DNA from: JAHIJO01 sp964486075
GTDB lineage: Bacteria; Verrucomicrobiota; Kiritimatiellia; JAAZAB01
Reading direction: 5' to 3'
DNA length: 64,000 nucleotides
Assembly: GCA_964486075.1 (NCBI GenBank)
Contig: CAZALU010000001.1
Span: forward strand, 1-64,000
Position 1 is the first letter of the stretch. The number at the start of each line of letters is the position of its first letter. Shown here one piece after another: positions 8,212-15,144 of this stretch. The notes under the pieces were generated by a model. The model was not told where the DNA came from and searched no databases. It worked only from the letters and a program-made list of their open reading frames with translations. Made by a program: the position numbers and the translations under genes.

Positions 8212-9737
8212 GAATAAACTGTTCAAATGGAAAAGAAATCATGCCGGTTTCCGGAGCATTCCTCGGCGCAATCGGCCCGGCTTGCTTGACCCTGTGCCTG
8301 ATCGGGTGCGCCACGGGTCCCAACTTCAAAACACCGCCATTGTCGCCGGCCTTGGGCTACACCGCAGCGGCCTTACCAACACAGGTGGCGCCCTCGGCAA
8401 CCGTCCAGGGCGAGGCGCAACGGTTCGTGGAAGGTGCGCCGATCGGGGCTAAGTGGTGGCAGACGTTCGGGTCGTCGAAACTGGACGCTCTGATAGAACA
8501 AGCGCTGACAGCCAGCCCAACCCTGGAAGCGGCGGAGGCCACCTTACGCCAGGCACGCCATACGTACGAGGCGCGGATGGGGTCCACACGGTATCCGCAG
8601 GCGAATGCCAATCTGGGCGCACGACGCCAAGCCATCAACAACACCGCCATGGGCCAGCAGGACAGCGAGAACACCTTCAATCTATTTAACGCCTCGGTGA
8701 ATGTGCAGTACAATTTCGACTTGTTTGGAGGCAACCGCCGGGCTCTCGAAGCGCTTGCCGCGCAAACCGATTATCAACGCTTTCAACTCGAAGGTGCGCG
8801 ACTGGCCCTTGTAGCCAATGTTGCCGGAACGGCCCTTGCGCAGGCGAGCCAGGCCGGGCAGATCGAGGCTCTTGAACATATTGTCGAAGCCCAGACGATG
8901 CAACTGGATCTCATACGCCAAAGGCTCGCTCTCGGCGCGGCCTCGCAAAGCGATGTGCTGGCCCTGCAAACACTGCTGGAACAGACTCGCGCCGGCATTC
9001 CGGCGCTGCGCAATGGCCTGGATCAGGCAACGCACCTGCTGGCCGCGCTGATCGGTCAGACACCGGCCGGTGCGAACATACCGCGGTTTGCCCTCGCGGA
9101 TTTCAGGTCGCCATCCGAATTGCCATTACAAGTGCCGTCCGAGCTGCTGCGCCGCCGCCCGGATATTCGCGCCTCCGAAGCCCTATTGCGAGCCGCCACT
9201 GCGCAACACGGCGTCGCCCTCTCTAAGCTGTACCCGCAGATCACGCTCAGCTCAGATGTGGGCTCGCAGGCGCTCACGGTGGACACGCTGTTCGGCGCCG
9301 GATCCTTGATCTGGAGCTTGGCCGGGCAATTGGCGCAACCCTTGTTTAACCGTGGTCTGCGAGCCGAGGCCCGCGCCGCGGAAGCAGGCTCTGACGCCGC
9401 AGCCGCTTATTATCGAGAAACCGTTTTACAGGCATTCCGTAATGTTGCCGACGTGTTGCGCGCGCTCGCTAATGACGCGGAGGTATTGGCGGCACAAGTC
9501 GCCGGCGAAGCCTCCGCAAAAGAAACTCTCGAACTTATGCAGCAGCGTTATATTCTGGGCGCAGCCAACTATCTCGAGTTGTTGGTTGCGCAACAGCAGG
9601 CGGACTCAACTCGTTTGGACCTGATTGCCGCCCAGGCACAACGCCTGACAGACACCGTTGCGTTCTACTCAGCCATGGGCGGCGGAAGACAGACCAACGA
9701 AGGCTTAACATCGGACGCACCACGAAAGGAAAACTAA
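8208..9737 (+). CDS. RND/ABC efflux outer-membrane factor (OprM/NodT family lipoprotein)
   Basis: Encodes 509 residues. A lipobox LIGC with Cys at ~34 marks an outer-membrane lipoprotein. The body shows two OEP repeats with the family signature PSELLRRRPDIRASEALLRA, and ends with the usual alpha-barrel region (YLELLVAQQQADSTRLDLI). The ATG at 8208 has GGAAGG upstream and overlaps the ATPase stop; an ATG at 8241 would give a more compact signal peptide. As last gene of the operon it completes a TolC-like export channel for the adaptor-ABC pump. Confidence 0.9.
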   Translation: MRINCSNGKEIMPVSGAFLGAIGPACLTLCLIGCATGPNFKTPPLSPALGYTAAALPTQVAPSATVQGEAQRFVEGAPIGAKWWQTFGSSKLDALIEQALTASPTLEAAEATLRQARHTYEARMGSTRYPQANANLGARRQAINNTAMGQQDSENTFNLFNASVNVQYNFDLFGGNRRALEALAAQTDYQRFQLEGARLALVANVAGTALAQASQAGQIEALEHIVEAQTMQLDLIRQRLALGAASQSDVLALQTLLEQTRAGIPALRNGLDQATHLLAALIGQTPAGANIPRFALADFRSPSELPLQVPSELLRRRPDIRASEALLRAATAQHGVALSKLYPQITLSSDVGSQALTVDTLFGAGSLIWSLAGQLAQPLFNRGLRAEARAAEAGSDAAAAYYRETVLQAFRNVADVLRALANDAEVLAAQVAGEASAKETLELMQQRYILGAANYLELLVAQQQADSTRLDLIAAQAQRLTDTVAFYSAMGGGRQTNEGLTSDAPRKEN

Positions 9738-9739
9738 CA

Positions 9740-9805
9740 ATGATCACCGTCACAAATTTAGCACCGCTGCCCATTATCGGGTTGTGCGGTCCGACCTGTC
9801 GTTGA
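9740..9805 (+). other. Tiny open frame after the efflux operon
   Basis: A 21-codon frame (MITVTNLAPLPIIG...) starts two bases after the efflux operon stop, with AAAGGA upstream. It is too short to classify. It may be the 5' end of a gene lost by deletion, or chance. Confidence 0.2.
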
Positions 9806-10060
9806 GATGCTTAACCTAATGGGTGCAAATCACAAGGCTAAGAATGGTCACTGAACCCTTGAACTGCTCTTTCTAGGTTTATTCCAAAATGCTGTTCAAA
9901 AACCGTTGTTTTCCTCCGCCAGCATTGTATGCTCGCAGCACTTGGGGTAAAACGTGATTCGTCAGGAGGCACGGGATATGCCCCTTCATTTAGAGACAGC
10001 GCCTCATCCTAATCACGTCCAACCGGCCGCTCCCGCAATCGTTATAAAAAAGGAAACACC
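9806..10060. other. Intergenic stretch, no gene seen
   Basis: No coding frame or clear terminator was recognised between the efflux operon and the DUF6506 gene. The last bases, AAAAAAGGAAACACC, are a ribosome-binding region for the gene at 10061. Confidence 0.4.
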
Positions 10061-10348
10061 ATGGCATTAACTAAATTCGGATTCATCGTTACTGGCGACA
10101 ACTTCGTCCAGTATCAAGGCACAGAGAAATTTTCCATGAAGGTCGTTGGAGTCGACAGCGCCAGCAAGGGTCCGGAAGTTGCCCGGACCATGCTCGCCGA
10201 AGGCATTCAACTCATCGAGCTTTGCGGGGGGTTTAGCCCTGTCTGGGCTGGCAAGGTCATAGAGGCTGTCGATTACAAGATTCCCGTCGGTGTGGTCGGC
10301 TATGGACCGGAGTCGATCACAGGCATGTTTCATCTCTTTGCAAAATGA
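10061..10348 (+). CDS. DUF6506 family protein
   Basis: Encodes 95 residues and starts 7 bases after a good AAGGAA. The order FGFIVTG, then VVGV, then AEGIQLIELCGGF, then GKVIEAV and PVGVVGYG matches the small DUF6506 family as I know it. It is probably a compact alpha/beta cytosolic protein with a conserved Cys-Gly-Gly loop. Function unknown. It stands alone: upstream is an intergenic gap and downstream is a repeat shared with the region before the transposase. Confidence 0.65.
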   Translation: MALTKFGFIVTGDNFVQYQGTEKFSMKVVGVDSASKGPEVARTMLAEGIQLIELCGGFSPVWAGKVIEAVDYKIPVGVVGYGPESITGMFHLFAK

Positions 10349-10350
10349 GG

Positions 10351-10375
10351 GTCTTCCGCAGAATCTGTGAGTAGG
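10351..10375. repeat. 21-bp repeat, possible transposon end
   Basis: The 21 bases from 10351, starting GGGTCTTCCG, recur exactly at 18139-18159, both followed by a purine and GTAG. The form suggests the terminal repeat of an insertion sequence (perhaps ISL3-like). No matching transposase lies next to this copy. Confidence 0.4.
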
Positions 10376-10491
10376 GATAACAGAGCTTATTGATGGTACT
10401 GCTCAACACCGCACCGCCGTGCTGACGAAAAAAAGAAGGTAAATCGGTTCCGTCCCCGAAAAAACTGATTCGAAAAGATGTAGCACAATAA
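10376..10491. other. Convergent intergenic spacer
   Basis: Spacer between the DUF6506 gene and the oppositely oriented AbiEii gene. It holds an A-rich stretch but no gene or clear hairpin terminator that I can support. Confidence 0.3.
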
Positions 10492-11343
10492 TCATTCCGA
10501 TTCGCCTCTCTCCTGTCCATTATACATGCACATTTCGCTTCCATTGCCCATCAATGCCGTACCAATGTTCTGCACTGTAAGCAAGGCGGCGTCCTCTGGA
10601 TGTTCTAAAAAAGGGGCAACATCGTCAACCAATTTTCTGCAGTCGAGCGTTTCTAGCCGCTCCAGGATCAGTTGCCGCCACGCGCTGGCGTCCGGCGGTG
10701 GTGTTGCCTGCGTCTGCGTTAAGGCATTTTGGAGTAGTTCAATATTCGGAGATCGCGGCGGACGATGGCCCAGATACCAGAGTAGATCATACCAGTCTCT
10801 GCCCTTCGGATAGCGGCGCGTTAACAAGGCATGTACTTTATCCGCCATCAAAGAGGCCATGTCATAATGCTGCAAGGCCAACAGCCGATGTCGTGTAACC
10901 ATACTTCGCATCAGCATAGCCCCTGCGGGCGGATGGGTGTCAATCTCCACTTTAATCGAAAGATTCTGCTGAGGCATTGCTGCTAACCCTGTATCTTTTA
11001 GAATTCCAGCAACTTTAATCCATGCTTTATGCACGGTGGTTCTGTCATTCCAACTGATGCTGACATCAAAGCCGGCTAACGTGAGGTCTGTTTTAAGCTT
11101 TTTTTGCCATTTCTCAGGCTGGTAACCATCTGCCAGATGAAGCGAGAAATCAAGATCCTCGGAAAACCGCGGCAGGGCCGCAATAAATCGCAAGGCCGCT
11201 CCCCCGACAAAGGCAAGATTTAGGAAGGCTTGGCTTTCATGCAGAGATCGGAGCGTCAGGGACTGTAGGTATTCCCGCAGAAGATTCAGTTTTGCGGCGG
11301 GATTGGTCAACGCTTTTACCAATGATAATGCTTCATCTTTCAT
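10492..11343 (-). CDS. AbiEii-type nucleotidyltransferase toxin
   Basis: Encodes 283 residues. FVGGAALRF (Gly47-Gly48) followed by SEDLDFSL (61-68) is the GG...DxD nucleotidyltransferase motif of AbiEii/AbiGii toxins. Later conserved parts include IKVEID and the KVHALLTRRYPKGRDWYDLLWY segment typical of the family. Such toxins act as type IV toxin-antitoxin or abortive-infection effectors; characterised relatives nucleotidylate tRNA or use GTP. The start overlaps the stop of the AbiEi gene (ATGA), so antitoxin is made first. Phage defence is likely by family, not shown here. Confidence 0.85.
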   Translation of the reverse strand: MKDEALSLVKALTNPAAKLNLLREYLQSLTLRSLHESQAFLNLAFVGGAALRFIAALPRFSEDLDFSLHLADGYQPEKWQKKLKTDLTLAGFDVSISWNDRTTVHKAWIKVAGILKDTGLAAMPQQNLSIKVEIDTHPPAGAMLMRSMVTRHRLLALQHYDMASLMADKVHALLTRRYPKGRDWYDLLWYLGHRPPRSPNIELLQNALTQTQATPPPDASAWRQLILERLETLDCRKLVDDVAPFLEHPEDAALLTVQNIGTALMGNGSEMCMYNGQERGESE

Positions 11344-11981
11344 AGCAGAACCGTACCTTTCTGCTCTGCCTGTGTCCTTTCAATCCAGACACCAACCGCT
11401 ATCTTCAAGCGGGGTGATGTAAATCGCTCTACATAGTCCGCCAACTTATCGACATCCACGATTTCAACGTTCTGAAACCGCATTTCCACCATCCGATCAC
11501 GGTGCCAAAGTCCAGACTCCAAGTGCCAAAAATCCAATAATGCTTTTTCAGGTTCGGCCATCAGTACCTCTGCATGATTCAGGATCACACGGCGGTATCC
11601 AAAAAACGCTGTTGGTTTAACATGGCGGTAAGAAAAAACACCAAAGGGATTATCAAATGCCCTGGGGACACGTGCTGTGACAGAGGTAAAGGTAACTGTT
11701 TTCTCAGGAATCAAGCCATAAAAGCCCAGTGCCCAGTGCGTGCTAAGGTAAGAGGGCGCATAAAGCTGATTCGCCAATTGCGCGGCATTGATTTCTTTGC
11801 GCCGGTATTGGCTGGAAAACGCATACATCCCACGTCTTAGCGGAATCAATTTGCCATTCTTGCACCAGCGATGCAATTGCCCCCCCAGTTTTCCTCCCGT
11901 ATCCCCGGAAAGCTGAACGAGGCTGGCGAGGTCAAACCAACTCTGTGAGCCCACCAAACTCAATAGATCACCAAATTTCAT
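11340..11981 (-). CDS. AbiEi-type antitoxin/transcriptional repressor
   Basis: Encodes 213 residues. The N-terminal ~75 form a winged-helix-like region (LHRWCKNGKLIPLRRGMYAF, a common AbiEi antitoxin signature). The rest matches the AbiEi C-terminal domain (YLSTHWALGFYGLIPE, later EKALLDFWH). Family members repress their own operon and neutralise the AbiEii toxin without direct complex formation (type IV). No Shine-Dalgarno is visible, and inverted repeats lie directly upstream. Confidence 0.8.
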   Translation of the reverse strand: MKFGDLLSLVGSQSWFDLASLVQLSGDTGGKLGGQLHRWCKNGKLIPLRRGMYAFSSQYRRKEINAAQLANQLYAPSYLSTHWALGFYGLIPEKTVTFTSVTARVPRAFDNPFGVFSYRHVKPTAFFGYRRVILNHAEVLMAEPEKALLDFWHLESGLWHRDRMVEMRFQNVEIVDVDKLADYVERFTSPRLKIAVGVWIERTQAEQKGTVLL

Positions 11982-12018
11982 TTACACAAATAATCATATT
12001 TGTTGTTTTATGTAAACA
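11982..12018 (-). promoter_or_regulatory. Candidate AbiEi operator/promoter
   Basis: Nested inverted repeats sit immediately upstream of the antitoxin start. The inner pair is CAAATA (11987-11992) and TATTTG (11997-12002); the outer pair is TTTACA/TGTAAA. On the minus strand a TATGAT-like -10 overlaps the inner repeat, with a TTGTTT about 15 bp further upstream. Negative autoregulation by AbiEi from inverted repeats is known for the family; assignment here is inference. Confidence 0.5.
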
Positions 12019-12029
12019 ATATTTTAGAT

Positions 12030-12227
12030 TAGAATGCAGGTGACGGACGCGGTGCTCTGAGGCAAGGCGGAGGCGGCGGCTTCTCAGGAGGCAAGCGACC
12101 CCGAGCGCGAAGCGCCTCGGGATGGCTTGCCGCAACCTGGCTTCGATACTCCTGCCGCTGCGGCCTGTGTAGAGCCGCGCCCGTCGGCTGACGGACTGCG
12201 CCTCGCACCTGATTTACGCCGCGGCGA
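12030..12227. other. GC-rich imperfect palindromic spacer
   Basis: A strongly structured GC-rich spacer. The best hairpin has GGCAAGC/GCTTGCC outer arms and CCCGAG/CTCGGG inner arms around 12091-12132, with looser outer complementarity across the rest. No reading frame is convincing. Could be a terminator region, a MITE-like insert or the scar of a lost element. Confidence 0.4.
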
Positions 12228-12659
12228 CTAAAAAGGCCCGGCGCGGCTAGAATTGGATGGTGCTTGCCAAAGCTCTCTAAACAAAGTCCATTTCCCGTCT
12301 ATGATACAGGTGGTGAAAAAACGCCTTTGTGTCGTGTCGTTTGTAGGATTCGTTATGAAGACATGATAGTAGATGCTCTTACCTTTATTCACACGCAACT
12401 GACTTCCAGATTCAATCCCCTGATAACCTTTACAGAACTGCTGAAACCCTCCGGGATAATATGCGTCCGTCTGAATTTGCCTTATGGATTCATCACTCCA
12501 GAAGGTGGCGGCAGTCACGTAGTCATTTGAATTCACAGTCTTGAGAAATACACGAACAACATCCTCGGGGCGATGCCCTAACTGATCCAGAGGCGCCTTT
12601 TGCGAACAACCAACAACAAAAGCCATGAAAACTAACCAATGTCGATTTGGGAGACTCAA
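12228..12659 (-). CDS. Small lipoprotein, TTG start
   Basis: The frame is open further upstream, but the lipoprotein signal (LPNRHWLVFMAFVVGC) begins just after a TTG at 12659 that is preceded at proper distance by AGGAG. From there it encodes 143 residues, with Cys at ~17 as the lipidation site. The mature part (EDVVRVFLKTVNSNDY, then DGKWTLFRELWQ) resembles DUF4878/NTF2-like lipoproteins, a weak resemblance. The in-frame sequence upstream is an RHS-repeat fragment, so automated calls may wrongly fuse the two. Confidence 0.55.
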   Translation of the reverse strand: MSLPNRHWLVFMAFVVGCSQKAPLDQLGHRPEDVVRVFLKTVNSNDYVTAATFWSDESIRQIQTDAYYPGGFQQFCKGYQGIESGSQLRVNKGKSIYYHVFITNPTNDTTQRRFFTTCIIDGKWTLFRELWQAPSNSSRAGPF

Positions 12660-12852
12660 TGAGTAATCTCCTGATATCGAGGTTTGTCCCCATTGCATAG
12701 GCATTGCCAACACGTAGGTCACGGAATATCCGGGGTCACCGACCCCGGCTACAGTAAAGCCGGTGGAGCGGCCGTAGCTGTCATAGTTTCTGGCGATCGT
12801 GTTGGTGAGGCCGTCGCGCGCGATAACTTCGGCTGACAGACTGGCGCCTTGT
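12660..12852 (-). pseudogene. RHS/YD-repeat gene fragment
   Basis: Translation of this strand gives one RHS-type segment (RDGLTNTIARNYDSYGRSTG) followed by GDPGYSVTY. YDSYGR is the classic YD-repeat motif. There is no start codon or remaining RHS gene; the fragment abuts the end of the EF-hand gene. It is a relic of a polymorphic-toxin-like or wall-associated RHS gene. Confidence 0.5.
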
Positions 12853-15060
12853 TCAAGGCGCTTGCTTTTCCGCTGAGTCTGGGGCAGGCGCGGATGCTTG
12901 CGGCGGAAAAACAACTGATTGCCGCGCTGCTTTGGGCAGGTAGGCATCCAGTTTGCCGATCCACCAGCAATAGGCAAGCGCAAGCATGGCCAGCAGAACT
13001 ACGTAGAGCTTCCATGGTTGTTTCTTTTCCGCAAACGGGTCGTTCAACAGGTGTTTGGCGCCTTTGGGCAGTCTTGAGAGCTGGGTTAGCGACCGACCGA
13101 AGGGCGCGTTCATTCGCGCCCTGGTGTTGATGGCCCATCCGTTCGCATCGAGAATGGGCGCCAGGTTGCGTTGGCGCAGTTTCAGCCAGGCGAGGATCAT
13201 AGATGGCCCGGATATGAGCATGATCAGCCCTGCCAACCCGAGCGGCAACCACAGCCCAAGCCCGAAGAGCGATTGCAGAAAGCCTCCCACCAGCGCGCTT
13301 ATGCCGCCTATGGCCGTGCCGATCAAGGCGATGGTGCCCAAGTCCAGTTTCTGGGGCGGCTTGTCAAGCTTCGTCTTGTCCGCTGTGGTGGCTTTTTTCG
13401 CGGTTTCCGACATCTTGGCCTGGCTGTCCTGCTCGGCGCTTTGTGCGCGTTTGGCCACTTGGTCTTCAATGAATCGCGCGAACTTCTTGTAGGGCATCCA
13501 AAACGCTTCACGTATGCTGATGGAATTGGCCACAATTTTTGTGATCGTGGCATCCCAGTCCTGGCCTTTGCGGTCATAAAACACACCGTTTCGGCCAACC
13601 ATGAGATTGTCTGAATCGCCATCGGTGACCACCACAACAATGGTTTTCTTCAAGCCGCCCTGGCGCGTCACATCGCAGTACGCCAGGAACGCGCCTGACA
13701 GTCCGGCCAGCATGGCGTGTTTGGAGGAGTCAGCCACTTCAATGCAGAGATCACAGGCGCGCGCGTCAAAATAGAGTGTGCCCGCCTGGAAAACCGACCA
13801 AGTTCGGCCGTAGAAGTCAGCGAAATTGACAAAGTTTGTTATCAACTCATACAAGTCCCGCTGGAAGCGCACCAATTTCTCGACTATTGCCAGGTGCGCA
13901 TAGTCTTTGGCCAGGCTGAGATCCTGCTGGATCAGGCTGTTGATGGCAGTGTGTGCGGGGCCCGCGCTCAGCTCGCGCAGCCGGGCCATGCCCAGACCCT
14001 CGACTTTGGTTGCGGGCTTGGCGGCCAACAGCGCCTCGAATGGGGCCAGCCTTGCCTGCAATCCGTTCCATTCCTCTTCCGTCAGCGTTGTCCTGCCGGC
14101 GCCCAACAACGGCGCCACAGCTTTGACCGTTAACGCCGCGATTGCGGCGGACCATGCCGGATTCACCGAGGTGTCCAATGGCAATGGCTTTGCCGGGGCG
14201 ATTCGGGCCAGGGGTAAGCATGCGATTTCCTGGGCATTGATTGTCAGATCCTTGTCCGCAAGCGCCAGGTATTCCTTATCCTCGCGATTGAGCGCTGCCA
14301 TTGCGCGCGCGTCAAATGCAACCAGGCGGCAGCGTGCGAAGTAGTCATCCACCTTGCCCTTCACGGCTTTGACCGCTGTCAGCGCCTCCAACGTGGCATC
14401 CAGCCCCAACGGAGTCCGCGCCTGGTCGGCATGGGCTGCATCGGCCCACTTCAGCAGGAGAGCGGTCTGCGTGAAAAATGCGTCTACAATTGTCTGGTCG
14501 ATACCTTGTTTCCCGCTGCGGTCCTCAACTCCACCCATGGTTTCGAGCACGTTTTCGATGGCCTTACGGGTGGTCTCATCTCCGGCGAGTTCAACGACGA
14601 CCACGCCATCGCCATTAAACTTGTTCTTTAAGAATGTCTTCGCATGGACGGAGATGTCGTCAATTGAGATTTCGGAAGCGTCGGCCTTGTCCAGGTCCGT
14701 GAGCACGCGCTTGACCGCGGAAAGTACGGCCGCATCCTTTATGGCCGCCAACGCCACGGTCGTGCCGCTTTTCATCAGTCCGCCAAGGTCCTTGAACATG
14801 GTGTCGGCCCAGCGGATCGCCGCGATGAGTTCAGGCGGACGGATGCGGCCGTCATTGTCGGTGTCCAGCAGGCGTGCGGTCACCGGATCGAACTCCAGCC
14901 CGGTGGTGGGCACGGCCAGCGCCATCCAGAGCTTCAGGTCAAGCTGTCCAATCCGGACGAGATCGTCAGCATCGCGAAAAACCACCTGATCCACCCCGCC
15001 GACGCGGCAGAATGCCCAGTTATGTGCATGCTTTTCTTTGGTTCCAGGTATTGCTATCAT
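12853..15060 (-). CDS. Large EF-hand-containing membrane protein of unknown function
   Basis: Encodes 735 residues. DPVTARLLDTDNDGRIRPPE near residues 58-77 is a canonical EF-hand loop (DTDNDGRIRPPE). The long helical middle has no recognised domain (FQRDLYELITNFVNFADFY, GTLYFDARACDLCIEV). Two hydrophobic hairpins occur near residues 565-620 and one helix near 690-710, before a short Pro/Ala-rich tail. No signal peptide is seen, so the large N-terminal part may be cytoplasmic. I recall similar ~700-residue EF-hand proteins in planctomycetes and verrucomicrobia, all uncharacterised. It stands alone, followed by the RHS fragment. Confidence 0.6.
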   Translation of the reverse strand: MIAIPGTKEKHAHNWAFCRVGGVDQVVFRDADDLVRIGQLDLKLWMALAVPTTGLEFDPVTARLLDTDNDGRIRPPELIAAIRWADTMFKDLGGLMKSGTTVALAAIKDAAVLSAVKRVLTDLDKADASEISIDDISVHAKTFLKNKFNGDGVVVVELAGDETTRKAIENVLETMGGVEDRSGKQGIDQTIVDAFFTQTALLLKWADAAHADQARTPLGLDATLEALTAVKAVKGKVDDYFARCRLVAFDARAMAALNREDKEYLALADKDLTINAQEIACLPLARIAPAKPLPLDTSVNPAWSAAIAALTVKAVAPLLGAGRTTLTEEEWNGLQARLAPFEALLAAKPATKVEGLGMARLRELSAGPAHTAINSLIQQDLSLAKDYAHLAIVEKLVRFQRDLYELITNFVNFADFYGRTWSVFQAGTLYFDARACDLCIEVADSSKHAMLAGLSGAFLAYCDVTRQGGLKKTIVVVVTDGDSDNLMVGRNGVFYDRKGQDWDATITKIVANSISIREAFWMPYKKFARFIEDQVAKRAQSAEQDSQAKMSETAKKATTADKTKLDKPPQKLDLGTIALIGTAIGGISALVGGFLQSLFGLGLWLPLGLAGLIMLISGPSMILAWLKLRQRNLAPILDANGWAINTRARMNAPFGRSLTQLSRLPKGAKHLLNDPFAEKKQPWKLYVVLLAMLALAYCWWIGKLDAYLPKAARQSVVFPPQASAPAPDSAEKQAP

Positions 15061-15144
15061 GGGTTCACTCCCCTATTAAGCCTAAGCTCTACCTGCAGGA
15101 TATATATAATTATTTCGAGTTCAAGTTTTATTCCATCTGGACAT

